Part shown: positions 52,732 through 61,232 of the stretch, in pieces
Layout of the letters: every line of letters begins with the position of its first letter
Numbering within the stretch: position 1 is the first letter of the stretch
Assembly (NCBI GenBank): GCA_963812255.1
Contig: CAWEUM010000005.1
Coordinates: 1,674,001-1,738,000, forward strand
Length of the DNA stretch: 64,000 bases
Reading direction: 5' to 3'
From: DATJGR01 sp963812255
GTDB taxonomy: Bacteria; Pseudomonadota; Gammaproteobacteria; Pseudomonadales; Azotimanducaceae
The notes under the pieces: generated by a model
Database searches by the model: none
What the model was told of the DNA's origin: nothing
The model's input: the letters and a program-made list of their open reading frames with translations, nothing else
Made by a program: the position numbers and the translations under genes

Positions 52732-52744
52732 GCCAGCGAAGCGT
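52732..52744. promoter_or_regulatory. Palindrome GGTGGATTCCGCC (site C)
   Basis: A perfect match to GGYGGAWTCCRCC, 58 bases before the PAS kinase start, at a place suited to control of that gene. Confidence 0.35.
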
Positions 52745-52802
52745 CCGGGTTGCCCAGCACTCGAACTTTCGGTTCAACGCATCAAACGAAGAAACAGCGC
52801 CG

Positions 52803-54302
52803 ATGAGCAAAAAGCTGCAGCCGACAGATGAAAAACTAGAGCGCGAGCTTCTCGAACAACTCATCAGCGCAGCGCAGACCATCTTGCTGGTACTCGACAC
52901 GGACGGTCGCATTGTGCGGTTCAATCCGCATCTGGAAGAGGTGTCCGGATGGCGTCTGGACGAGATGCGCGGGCAAATCTGGTTCGATGCGTTCCTACCC
53001 GAAGCGGACCGCGCTTCGATACGCGACCGGTTCAAACGGGCGCTGACTGACGGGCCGACACGCGCCAACGTCAACCCGATCGTGACGAAAGATGGCCGGT
53101 TGCGCGATATCGAATGGCATTACGCCCGGCTCACAGGGCGGAATGGAGAACCGGTTGGTGTGCTCTGCACCGGTCAGGACATCACCGAGCGAAACCAGGC
53201 CGACATTGCGCTGCGCGAACGCGAACAGCGCCTGCAAGCCGTGCTGAACACCGCGGTCGATGCGGTCATCACCATCGATGAGCGAGGCATCATCTTGAGC
53301 TCCAATCCTGCCACGGAGCGAATGTTCAGCTACGCGGCGTCGGAACTCGTCGGCCACAACGTCAAGATGTTGATGCCGCCGCACTATCGCGACGAGCACG
53401 ACACATACCTTGCCCGGTATCGGACGACAAGGGTGCCTCACATCATCGGAGTTGGCAGAGAGGTGACCGGGCGACGCAAAGACGGCGTCGAATTTCCTAT
53501 CGCTCTCGCGGTGAGCGAAGTGGATCACTTGAACATTTTCACCGGCATCATCCGAGATATTTCGTCGCGACGGGCGCTGCAGCGCCGCGTGTTGGAAATC
53601 TCGGACGCAGAACAGCGCCGCATCGGTCAGGAGCTCCATGACGGCACAGGACAGGAACTGACCGCCCTCGCGCTATTCGCGGATACGTTGACCGATCTGC
53701 TGAAAAAAGCCCCACAGAGGTCGACCGACAACTATTGGACATGGCAAATCAATGCCATCGAGCTGGGGCGAATGCGCCATATATCGGACAGATTGTTGCA
53801 GGGGCTGCGCGAGGCAACCCGGCACGTCACGCAGCTATCGCACGGCATTCTGCCTGTCCTGATCGAACCGGAAGGTCTCGGTGCCGCACTCGAACATCTT
53901 GCAGTTGAAACGGACGCGCTGGACCACATCGGATGCGACTTCGAATATTCAGCGCCGGTGCTGGTGGCGAACGCCGCAACGGCTACGCACCTGTATCGAA
54001 TTGCTCAGGAAGCTGTGAACAACGCGCTGACTCACAGCAACGGCGATCACATCCGCATCTCACTGCGCCGTGTGCGTGCCGATATCGTACTCACCGTCAC
54101 TGACAACGGCATCGGATTCGATCCACATGCAATCCGCAGCATCGGTTCGCCCCGCGTCTCTCGTGGATTCGGGTTGGAAATCATGCACTACCGCGCAGCA
54201 ATGATTGGCGGCGCACTCCTCGTGACACAAGCCACCGGGGGCGGAACCGGCATTGAATGCACGGTTCCCAATACATCACGAGGCGATACGTCCGCTGGTT
54301 AG
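52803..54302 (+). CDS. PAS-domain sensor histidine kinase, NarX/HPK7 type
   Basis: A 499-residue cytoplasmic kinase without transmembrane helices. Two PAS domains: about residues 15-135 (ILLVLDTDGRIVRFNPHLEEVSGW) and 145-265 (AVDAVITIDERGIILSSNPATERMF, FixL-like with VGHNVKMLMPPHYRDEHDTYL). The HisKA_3 box is EQRRIGQELHDGTGQELTALA with the phospho-accepting histidine. The ATPase domain contains RIAQEAVNNALTHSNGDHI and NGIGFD. The second PAS resembles heme-binding FixL, so oxygen sensing is possible. Partners are probably the two adjacent NarL-type regulators. Confidence 0.93.
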   Translation: MSKKLQPTDEKLERELLEQLISAAQTILLVLDTDGRIVRFNPHLEEVSGWRLDEMRGQIWFDAFLPEADRASIRDRFKRALTDGPTRANVNPIVTKDGRLRDIEWHYARLTGRNGEPVGVLCTGQDITERNQADIALREREQRLQAVLNTAVDAVITIDERGIILSSNPATERMFSYAASELVGHNVKMLMPPHYRDEHDTYLARYRTTRVPHIIGVGREVTGRRKDGVEFPIALAVSEVDHLNIFTGIIRDISSRRALQRRVLEISDAEQRRIGQELHDGTGQELTALALFADTLTDLLKKAPQRSTDNYWTWQINAIELGRMRHISDRLLQGLREATRHVTQLSHGILPVLIEPEGLGAALEHLAVETDALDHIGCDFEYSAPVLVANAATATHLYRIAQEAVNNALTHSNGDHIRISLRRVRADIVLTVTDNGIGFDPHAIRSIGSPRVSRGFGLEIMHYRAAMIGGALLVTQATGGGTGIECTVPNTSRGDTSAG

Positions 54303-54934
54303 TCCCTATGGGCCGATCCGCAATCTCTAATGACGTGCTCGGTCGCTGCACGCTGCAGCGCAGCGGCGTTATCGAGTTCCAGTTTCTTTTTGATACTCTC
54401 GCGATGCGAATCAACGGTATGGACACTGATCTTCAGTCGCGCGGCGATCCGGCGTGTCGCAAATCCCTGACCAATCAGTTCAAAAACCTGGCGTTCTCGC
54501 GGCGTCAGGTGGGCGTTCGCGCGACGGCGGCCCAAGCCTCGTCTGGCATTCACCGGAGCGTCCCCGTCCAGAGCATCCCGAATGGCCTTCAACGTTTCTT
54601 CGCCAGAGGCATTCTTGGAGACATAGGCCGCAGCACCCGCATCGCGCGCCGCTGCGCCGTAAAAGGCCTCATCGTGCATCGAATAGACCAGTACACGGAT
54701 CTTCCGATCAAGGCCAGCTATGCGCCGTACCAGATCGATCCCATGGCTGTCCTTGAGGGATAAATCGACAATCACGAGATCGGGCTTTTGTTCGCTCATC
54801 AACGCGAGCGCCTCATCTACACTTGCTGCCTCGCCGCACACGACCAGATCCGCCTGCCCTTCGATCAAAAGCTCAAGACCTTCCCGGACGACAGGGTGAT
54901 CGTCGACGATCAGAATATTGCGTACTGTTGCCAT
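54299..54934 (-). CDS. NarL/FixJ-family response regulator
   Basis: 211 residues from ATG 54934 (MATVRNILIVDDH); ATG 54949 is an alternative. Receiver: acidic pair DD, phospho-accepting aspartate in LVIVDLSLKDSHG, switch serine in VLVYSMHDEAF and lysine in AAYVSKNASG. C-terminal LuxR-type HTH: LTPRERQVFELIGQGFATRRIAARLKISVHTVDSHRESIKKKL. It converges with the PAS kinase with a 4-base overlap. Its binding site may be the GGYGGAWTCCRCC palindrome (inference). Confidence 0.93.
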   Translation of the reverse strand: MATVRNILIVDDHPVVREGLELLIEGQADLVVCGEAASVDEALALMSEQKPDLVIVDLSLKDSHGIDLVRRIAGLDRKIRVLVYSMHDEAFYGAAARDAGAAAYVSKNASGEETLKAIRDALDGDAPVNARRGLGRRRANAHLTPRERQVFELIGQGFATRRIAARLKISVHTVDSHRESIKKKLELDNAAALQRAATEHVIRDCGSAHRD

Positions 54935-55068
54935 CCTATGCGCGTTCATGTCTCAGCACCGGATTCCGTCAAGTAGCAGTTTCCACCAGTGAGGATTCGT
55001 TGGCTTCACGATGCGCACCACCGTCATGCTTGGCCAAATGACGGCTACCGTTCTGGGTGGTCGAGGAT

Positions 55069-55743
55069 ATGTCATTGACCGCATTTTCCGCTGAAAGCCC
55101 CGCGAAGATCGTCATCGTAGACGACCACCCAATGGTCCGCGAGGGATTGAAGATGCGCATCGCCAGCGAACGGGACCTCCGCGTCTGCGGAGAGGCCGAA
55201 GAAGAAGGCGAAGCACTGCGTCTCATTCGCGACGCGCAGCCTCACCTGGTGATTGCCGATCTGTCCCTGAAGGCGGGGCATGGCATCGCACTCGTCCAAC
55301 GTATCCAAACCGAGATGCCGGCCACTTACGTGCTCGTGCTGTCGATGCACGACGAGACACTCTACGCGGAACGTGCATTGCGTGCGGGCGCGCGTGGCTA
55401 CCTCAACAAACAAGAGCCCCAGGAGCGTTTGATCCAAGCCATCCACGCCGTGTTGTCCGGTGCCGTGTACTTGAGCGAGAAGATGACCCAGCGCGTGCTG
55501 TCGCGAATCGCACAGAACAATCAGCCAAATCTCGACCCCGTCGATGCGCTGACGGATCGTGAATTGCAGATATTCCAGATGCTTGGGGAAGGCTTGTCTA
55601 CTCGAGGCATCGCAGAGGCACTCAATCGTTCAGTTCACACGATCGAAACGCACCGCGAGAAGATCAAGCGCAAGCTGAACTTGAAGTCGGCCAACGATCT
55701 GGTTCAGAGCGCGGTTCATTGGGTGATCGAGAATGACGTTTGA
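55069..55743 (+). CDS. NarL/FixJ-family response regulator
   Basis: About 224 residues from ATG 55069; GTG 55057 is an alternative, and neither has a clean ribosome binding site. Receiver: DD pair in IVIVDDHPMVREG, phospho-accepting aspartate in LVIADLSLKAGHG, switch serine in LVLSMHDETLY, lysine in GYLNKQEPQ. LuxR-type HTH: LTDRELQIFQMLGEGLSTRGIAEALNRSVHTIETHREKIKRKL. Strongly similar to the regulator at 54299 and encoded divergently from it; both probably accept phosphate from the PAS kinase. Confidence 0.93.
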   Translation: MSLTAFSAESPAKIVIVDDHPMVREGLKMRIASERDLRVCGEAEEEGEALRLIRDAQPHLVIADLSLKAGHGIALVQRIQTEMPATYVLVLSMHDETLYAERALRAGARGYLNKQEPQERLIQAIHAVLSGAVYLSEKMTQRVLSRIAQNNQPNLDPVDALTDRELQIFQMLGEGLSTRGIAEALNRSVHTIETHREKIKRKLNLKSANDLVQSAVHWVIENDV

Positions 55744-55840
55744 ACCGCTGGCGCGACGTCGCTGTTCCCCACCGATCTGATTTTTCTGCGCAGCTATACA
55801 CTCTTTACGCAACACCGCGAACGTTGCTCGGCCGCAGGTT

Positions 55841-56572
55841 TCAGGGTGCCTCTTCGCGCAACCTGGTCGATGGTCGCGGCGGCTCTGAGTCCAGACGGAC
55901 CAACCCGGTCGCATCGATGTCGCACAGATCGCCTATGCGCTCGATCTTCAGGTCCGCAGGTGGATATGTCGATGATGTATGCGGATCCAGCGCGTAATGT
56001 CCCTGCTGCGGAAAAACGGTCGTCAGACGCTGCCGCCAGACCTGCTTCATCGCCGCGAGAATACGCAGTTTGTCGTCCACCATAACGTAGTGGCGTGCCG
56101 GGAAGCGCCGCTCGACGTCATCAAGCATCTGTTCCTTGTGGATATAGATCAGCACCCGGCCTTCGACCGCGTCCCATAGCCCGGAACGCTGAACCTTGCG
56201 CGGTTGGAACACGGCATCGCCATCCGAGAGGATGACGGTCAGCCCAGCCGCGCCAAGGTGGGCGATGACATCGAGCGCGTTCGGATACAGACATTGTGCG
56301 AACGGATAGTCCACCAGGAACGTTGACATCAGCAGCAGCCGAGGATCGGTCATCGCGCTCGAACGATAGCGCTGTAGTGCACCGAGATAGTCTGCATAAC
56401 CGAGTTCGGCACGCAGCTCCTCGAAAATGTCCCAGTATCGATCCCGCTCCGCGGCGCCAAATTCGCACTCCAGATGCTCACGCAGATCTGCCTGCACGCG
56501 ATCGTTGTCGAGCAGCGTGTTGTCGACGTCGAGCAGGAACACGGTATCGTGAGTGATCGTCACGCCTGCCAT
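55841..56572 (-). CDS. HAD-superfamily hydrolase
   Basis: 243 residues from ATG 56572. HAD motif I is FLLDVDNTLLDND (DxD), motif II is the serine in VILSDGDAVF, the lysine of motif III is expected in IHKEQM, and motif IV is YVMVDDKLRI. The cap domain lies between residues 20 and 120. The hydrolase is likely a phosphatase on a small molecule. A small ORF overlaps its start by 13 bases, and alpha-glucan phosphorylase lies upstream of that, so the three are coupled. Confidence 0.87.
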   Translation of the reverse strand: MAGVTITHDTVFLLDVDNTLLDNDRVQADLREHLECEFGAAERDRYWDIFEELRAELGYADYLGALQRYRSSAMTDPRLLLMSTFLVDYPFAQCLYPNALDVIAHLGAAGLTVILSDGDAVFQPRKVQRSGLWDAVEGRVLIYIHKEQMLDDVERRFPARHYVMVDDKLRILAAMKQVWRQRLTTVFPQQGHYALDPHTSSTYPPADLKIERIGDLCDIDATGLVRLDSEPPRPSTRLREEAP

Positions 56573-56721
56573 TTCCAGTCGCGGACCTCCGGCGGCGCTT
56601 CGGTCTGATCGTTGCTGGCCCACTGCCAGAAGCCGATGTCTTCGGTGCAGTGCTTGACGGCGTGCCGCCCGATTCCACCATGGACGGAATTACGCCGCGA
56701 ATCCGCGCGCTCTACGGTCAC
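56560..56721 (-). CDS. Small hypothetical protein coupled between glucan phosphorylase and HAD genes
   Basis: A 53-codon frame with a GTG start overlapping the phosphorylase stop (GTGA) and a stop 13 bases inside the HAD gene. The peptide contains GGIGRHAVKHCTEDIGFWQW and ends EVRDWKWQA. It is rich in tryptophan and charged residues, with one cysteine. Start and stop overlaps on both sides fit a coupled operon. I do not recognise the protein. Confidence 0.45.
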   Translation of the reverse strand: MTVERADSRRNSVHGGIGRHAVKHCTEDIGFWQWASNDQTEAPPEVRDWKWQA

Positions 56722-59267
56722 CGCTGCCACAGAATGTGTGCCGCTTCGAGGGGGAGCGCCACACCATCGCGGCACGGCATCACGCGCGCGACGTAATCCG
56801 ATGCCGGTCGCGCCGAGGATACAGCCGCGGCATAGAGATAGCTGCCGCGGCTGTCGGTGAGTTCGTGCAGATGGTGCATCGGTTGCCGTGTCGAATCTCG
56901 TCCGTCCACCCCATCTGCATACAGCTCGACATGCACCGCGTCCGGCGCGAGGCCACCAAGATGCAACGTCACTTCGAACCGGTACTCATCGCCGCGCGCT
57001 TCCGTCTTGGCGTCGCCGAACCGCACCGAGCCCCACAATTCGTTCAGGCTTCGGAGCCAGTTCACGGTGGCTTCTCCCGCCGCGCCGCGGTCGGCGGCGC
57101 GCGCGGCGTAGGCTGATGCTGCCGGCAGATAGTATCGTTCTGTGTACTCGCGGACCGCCCGATTGGTCGAAAAGATCGGCGTCAGTCGCGCCATGCTCTC
57201 TCGCATCCGCGCGAGCCACGCGACCGGAATACCGCGTTCGTCGCGCGCATAAAATTGTGGAATGACCTCATTCTCGAGCAACTCGTACAGCGCCACAGCG
57301 TCTGCCGCGTCGCGAGAAGGGTCGTCACCGTACTCGCGTTCGTCGCCCAACGCCCAACCGACGTCCGGCGCATAAGCCTCGGCCCACCAACCGTCCAACG
57401 TGGAGACGTTGACGCCGCCATTGACGAGTACTTTCATTCCACTGGTGCCGCAGGCTTCCCACGGGCGACGAGGGGTGTTCAACCAGACGTCGACACCCTG
57501 CACCAGATGTTCCGTCAGCAACATATCGTAATCCGCCAGGAATATCGCATGATCCCGCACATCGGGTCGCCGAACGAACTGCGTCCACTGTTGAATCAGC
57601 GCCTGACCCGCGGCATCGGCAGGATGCGCCTTGCCTGCCATGATCAGTTGCACCGGATGGCTCGGATTTCTCAGCAGTCGCACCAGCCGTTCCGGATCGT
57701 GCAGGAGCAGATTCGGCCGCTTATAGGTGGCGAAGCGACGCGCAAAGCCCAGCGTCAGTCGGACAGGGTCAAACAAAGTCTTGGCATGTGCGACGTCACC
57801 CGGTGACGCGCCGGAGGCGGCCAGTTGTCGGGACAGCCGCGCGCGCGCGTAGTCGACCAGCGAACGGCTCGCTGCAATGCGAAACTGCCACAGGTCGCCT
57901 TCGGGGACGCAGCGTATGTCCCGTTCGAGCGTCTCCATCTCCCCCAACCAGCGGGTTTTGCCGCACGATCGAGTCCACAGCGCGTCGGCCGGCGCAGAGT
58001 CCCATGTCGGCACGTGAATGCCGTTGGTGACATGTCCGACCGGCACATCGTCCTCTGGCCATCGCGGGAATAATGGCAGCAGAAGGCGTCGGCTCACCTT
58101 GCCGTGCAGTGCACTGACGCCGTTCACGGCACCACTGCCGCGGATCGCCAGATACGCCATGTTGAAAGATTCTGTTGCGTCGGTCGGCGTGCAGCGACCG
58201 AGTGCGAGAAGTTCATTGCGCGATATGCCGAGCTGTTGCTCGGCATATCCGCCCAGATAGTGATCGATCAGTGCAGGCTCGAATCGATCGAAGCCCGCGG
58301 CGACAGCGGTGTGGGTGGTGAACAGGTTGCCTGCTCGTGTCGCCGCCAGCGCGACATCGAACGGCTGCCCCGAGGTTTCCATGAAGTCGCGCGCACGTTC
58401 CAGCACCGCGAATGCTGCATGACCTTCGTTGAGGTGGCAGACCTGCGCGCGAAGGCCGAGCGCGCGCAGCAGCCGCCAACCACCAATGCCCAGCACCATT
58501 TCCTGTTTGAGGCGCAGGTCGGACCCGCCTCCATACAGCTCGCCCGTAATGCCGCGATGTACCGGTGGATTTGCCACATCGTTGCTATCCAACAGGTACA
58601 GTTTGGTGCGGCCGGCCTGCACCTGCCAGGCGCGCAGCCACAGGGAGTAACCCGGCAGCGAGATTTCCAGACGCAACCACTCGCCGCTCTCGTCGCGCAA
58701 CGGCGAGATCGGCAGCTGGCCAGGATCGTTGTATGGAAACAGCGCCTGCTGCGCGCCGTCATGGTCGATCACCTGACGGAAGTAGCCCTGGCTGTAAAGC
58801 AATCCCACGCCGATCACCGGCACGCCAAGATCGCTGGCCGCCTTGAGCTGATCGCCCGCGACATTACCGAGACCGCCGGAGTAGATCGGCAAAACCTCGC
58901 TCAACATGAACTCCATGCTGAAATACGCCACACAACCGAGCATGGAGTCTGGATAGGTCTGCTGAAACCACGCCGGCGCATCCGCCGCCTTGCGGCGAGC
59001 CTGTACCAGGTTGTCGACCGCCATTCGGAACGCGGCATCTTCGGAAAACGCTTCGATGCGATCCCTCGAGACCGTCTGTAAAACCGCCCACGGATTGCGC
59101 GTGAGTTCCCATAGCACCGGATTCAGCCGGCGCCACACCTCGTCGGCCGCGTGATTCCACGAGGATCGCAGGTCCAGGGCAAGCTCCACCAGAGAATCGA
59201 TTCCTTCGACGTCGGCGCATAGGAGACGATAGAACGTATCGTCGGCGCGTGTGTTCGTCGCGGTCAC
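56718..59267 (-). CDS. Alpha-glucan (glycogen/maltodextrin) phosphorylase
   Basis: An 849-residue GT35-family enzyme, releasing glucose-1-phosphate from alpha-1,4-glucans. The N-terminal DUF3417-like domain is followed by YFSMEFMLSEVLPIYSGGLG, NEGHAAF, a THTAVAAGFD block and GHVTNGIHVPTW. The PLP-binding lysine lies in GTSGMK near residue 610. The family is the short alpha-glucan phosphorylase branch, not classical GlgP. The gene has a hairpin region upstream and is followed by the small ORF and HAD gene. Mobilisation of storage glucan under stress fits the island. Confidence 0.93.
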   Translation of the reverse strand: MTATNTRADDTFYRLLCADVEGIDSLVELALDLRSSWNHAADEVWRRLNPVLWELTRNPWAVLQTVSRDRIEAFSEDAAFRMAVDNLVQARRKAADAPAWFQQTYPDSMLGCVAYFSMEFMLSEVLPIYSGGLGNVAGDQLKAASDLGVPVIGVGLLYSQGYFRQVIDHDGAQQALFPYNDPGQLPISPLRDESGEWLRLEISLPGYSLWLRAWQVQAGRTKLYLLDSNDVANPPVHRGITGELYGGGSDLRLKQEMVLGIGGWRLLRALGLRAQVCHLNEGHAAFAVLERARDFMETSGQPFDVALAATRAGNLFTTHTAVAAGFDRFEPALIDHYLGGYAEQQLGISRNELLALGRCTPTDATESFNMAYLAIRGSGAVNGVSALHGKVSRRLLLPLFPRWPEDDVPVGHVTNGIHVPTWDSAPADALWTRSCGKTRWLGEMETLERDIRCVPEGDLWQFRIAASRSLVDYARARLSRQLAASGASPGDVAHAKTLFDPVRLTLGFARRFATYKRPNLLLHDPERLVRLLRNPSHPVQLIMAGKAHPADAAGQALIQQWTQFVRRPDVRDHAIFLADYDMLLTEHLVQGVDVWLNTPRRPWEACGTSGMKVLVNGGVNVSTLDGWWAEAYAPDVGWALGDEREYGDDPSRDAADAVALYELLENEVIPQFYARDERGIPVAWLARMRESMARLTPIFSTNRAVREYTERYYLPAASAYAARAADRGAAGEATVNWLRSLNELWGSVRFGDAKTEARGDEYRFEVTLHLGGLAPDAVHVELYADGVDGRDSTRQPMHHLHELTDSRGSYLYAAAVSSARPASDYVARVMPCRDGVALPLEAAHILWQR

Positions 59268-59376
59268 GTGCAGCCCTTCGATGTTTGGTTGCCGGGAAGC
59301 GGATTGGGTTTTACGGAAGCCTCCTCAGACGCACTCACGCCCTGATCAATCATTCTGAGGCACGAATCGGGCCAAA

Positions 59377-59423
59377 CCCATAGCAGCCAATTGTTCAACC
59401 GCCATGGCGGTTTTCGCTATGGG
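59377..59423. terminator. Nested hairpin between REC-GNAT and glucan phosphorylase genes
   Basis: The perfect palindrome AACCGCCATGGCGGTT (59397-59412) is nested within arms CCCATAGC (59377-59384) and GCTATGGG (59416-59423). Its end overlaps the REC-GNAT stop codon. There is no long T-run on the minus strand, so it may be an attenuator, an mRNA-stability structure or a protein site instead of a classical terminator. Confidence 0.45.
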
Positions 59424-60367
59424 TGTGTCGTCGGCACTGGATGTTCGAGCCGCAACGTCTTGATCACGCGCACGATCGTCGGGTCATCTGTCGCGCCCGC
59501 CCGGGTGAACCCTAGCGCCCTGGCGAGCCGCAGCATCGGTCGATTCTCTTTGAGCACAAATCCTTCGAGGAGTTCAAACCCGGCGATCGCGGCAACCGCA
59601 GTCAGCCCGCGCAACAACCGACCCCCGATTCCGAAACCCTGCCATGCGTCGGCGACGACGATGGCGAATTCCGCAACGCCGACCGCATCGCAGGCGTTAT
59701 ATCGCGCCACGCCAACAATCTGCTCGGCGCCCGTATCTTCGATCGTCGCGATCAGCGCATAGCTCGCCGGAAAATCCGGATGCGTGAACGTGTGCAACAA
59801 CGCGGGCGGCAGTTCGTTCAGCCCCGAAAAGAAGCGCAGATGGCGCGAGGATATCGACAGGCTGCGTACGAAAGCTTGCTCGATTTCGGCGTCTTCGGGG
59901 CGCATCACGCGAAATGTCGCGGGTGTACCGTCTCTGAGCCGCGTTGCCGACTCGACGGCAGGCCGGAACGGGCCGTCCACGAACTCCAGCAGCCGTTGCC
60001 CGACGAAGGTGTCAATCAATTGTCTTTCGATCACGTCGGTAGCACCGACCTGCTCGGCTCGTCCGCGCAACGCGCGATCACACACATCGCTGATGATGAC
60101 CACGGGCAGGGTGAAACCCTCGTCTCGCAGGTGCCGCACCAGCAACCATCCCGTCTCTCCCGTCCGCTCGACGTCGATGAGCAGACAGCCATGCGTCATG
60201 TGTTCGCTCGACCATGCACTGATGAAATCGGCCGCATCGGAGAAAGTCTGCACGCGGATATCGTAACGGTTGAGCAACGCCGTCAAGGCATTCGACATGG
60301 ACGCATCGGAACCAACGAGGAATACGCGCGTATCTCTTCGCACCGGCCTACCCCCGCTGAAGCGCAA
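59417..60367 (-). CDS. Receiver domain-GNAT acetyltransferase fusion
   Basis: A 316-residue protein. Residues about 10-130 resemble a FixJ-type receiver: VFLVGSDASMSNAL, LLIDVERTGETGW with the phospho-accepting aspartate, VVIISDVCD, and DVIERQL. The first acidic pair is reduced to one aspartate and the conserved lysine is arginine. Residues about 150-310 form a GNAT domain with FRVMRPEDAEIEQAFVRSLS, VEFAIVVADAWQGFGIGGRLL (acetyl-CoA loop) and NRPMLRLARALGFT. The GNAT domain resembles protein acetyltransferases of the Pat type. This suggests acetylation controlled by a receiver. It is the last gene before the hairpin, with a UspA gene upstream. Confidence 0.82.
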   Translation of the reverse strand: MRFSGGRPVRRDTRVFLVGSDASMSNALTALLNRYDIRVQTFSDAADFISAWSSEHMTHGCLLIDVERTGETGWLLVRHLRDEGFTLPVVIISDVCDRALRGRAEQVGATDVIERQLIDTFVGQRLLEFVDGPFRPAVESATRLRDGTPATFRVMRPEDAEIEQAFVRSLSISSRHLRFFSGLNELPPALLHTFTHPDFPASYALIATIEDTGAEQIVGVARYNACDAVGVAEFAIVVADAWQGFGIGGRLLRGLTAVAAIAGFELLEGFVLKENRPMLRLARALGFTRAGATDDPTIVRVIKTLRLEHPVPTTHP

Positions 60368-60401
60368 AGTCAGGTCTCGCGAATGGGTCTACGCAAATCG
60401 A

Positions 60402-60851
60402 TCACTTCGGCATGGCAATGCGAACCGCCAGTACGTCGCAGCGTGCACCGTGCAAAACGGCGTTTGCCGTCGAGCCGAGCAACAGGCGCCAACCGTGACG
60501 GCCGTGGCTGCCGACGATAATCAGATCAACGCCCTTGTCTTGCGCCAGGCGCAGAATCTGCGTCGGCGCGTGACCCAATTCGAGATACTGACGCGCCGGC
60601 GGAATGCCGTACCGGCTCGCCACTTCAGCAAGCTGATCTTTGGCTCGGGCCAGCATGTCGTCTTCGAAACTGGGCGGCACCGTACCGATCCCCGGTTCCA
60701 GCCCATAGTAGTAGTACGACGGCTCGAGCACATGCTGGATCGACAGTGTTGCAGTGGCGGCCACACGTTCGATCGCACGCTGCAGTGCCTCCTCTGTGTC
60801 GCCTGCGAGATCGACCGCCACGAGTGCATTCTTGTAACCAGCCATACTCAT
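60402..60851 (-). CDS. Universal stress protein UspA family
   Basis: About 149 residues from ATG 60851; ATG 60845 (MAGYKNALVAVDLAGD) is an alternative. Strand 1 is ALVAVDLAGDTEEAL, and the ATP-binding signature GSHGRHGWRLLLGSTANAVL is complete. The insert SYYYYGLEPGIGTVPPSFEDDM is unusual. It lies just upstream of the REC-GNAT gene on the same strand, so the Usp and acetyltransferase are likely co-transcribed. Confidence 0.92.
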   Translation of the reverse strand: MSMAGYKNALVAVDLAGDTEEALQRAIERVAATATLSIQHVLEPSYYYYGLEPGIGTVPPSFEDDMLARAKDQLAEVASRYGIPPARQYLELGHAPTQILRLAQDKGVDLIIVGSHGRHGWRLLLGSTANAVLHGARCDVLAVRIAMPK

Positions 60852-60964
60852 CTCGATGGGCAACTAGATTGAGCGCGAGCCTAATCCTTGTGAGCCGGCG
60901 TGACAATTGCGAAAACCCCGTATCGCCGGGCACCCCTTATAAATCTCGTTGGCGTCGGCAGCAC

Positions 60965-61231
60965 TCAACCTCCCTGAATCCGCGGCAACAGAAACACTTC
61001 AGCTCCTTCCGGAATCGGCTCGCGCCAATCGTCACGAAAAATCACACCGTTGATCGACACGGCGACACCCTCGTCTATGCGGCGTTGCATGCGCGGATAC
61101 CGCTCAACGACCCGGCGCATTAGCTCGCGCACCGTACTCGCCTCCACCGCAATCGAAGCCGCGCCGTCGGCGCATTCGCGCAGCGATGCCGACAGCTTGA
61201 CGTCCAGTGTAGTGCGCCGCACTACACTCAC
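60965..61231 (-). CDS. MoaD/ThiS-family sulfur carrier protein
   Basis: 88 residues from GTG 61231 (GTG 61222 is an alternative). The ubiquitin-like beta-grasp fold is seen in VKLSASLRECADGAASIAV, EASTVRELMRRVVERYP and AVSINGVIFRDD, and the C-terminus EVFLLPRIQGG ends in the di-glycine needed for thiocarboxylation or adenylation. The gene lies one base after the molybdenum hydroxylase stop. A dedicated sulfur carrier for the cofactor of that enzyme is the best idea, but a thiamine or tungsten role cannot be ruled out. Confidence 0.8.
   Translation of the reverse strand: MSVVRRTTLDVKLSASLRECADGAASIAVEASTVRELMRRVVERYPRMQRRIDEGVAVSINGVIFRDDWREPIPEGAEVFLLPRIQGG
61206..61228. promoter_or_regulatory. 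Perfect 11-bp inverted repeat at the sulfur-carrier start
   Basis: AGTGTAGTGCG (61206-61216) and CGCACTACACT (61218-61228) are perfect complements around a single base. It covers codons 2-9 of the MoaD-like gene. A hairpin here could limit carrier translation, or the palindrome could bind a regulator. Confidence 0.4.
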
Positions 61232-61232
61232 A

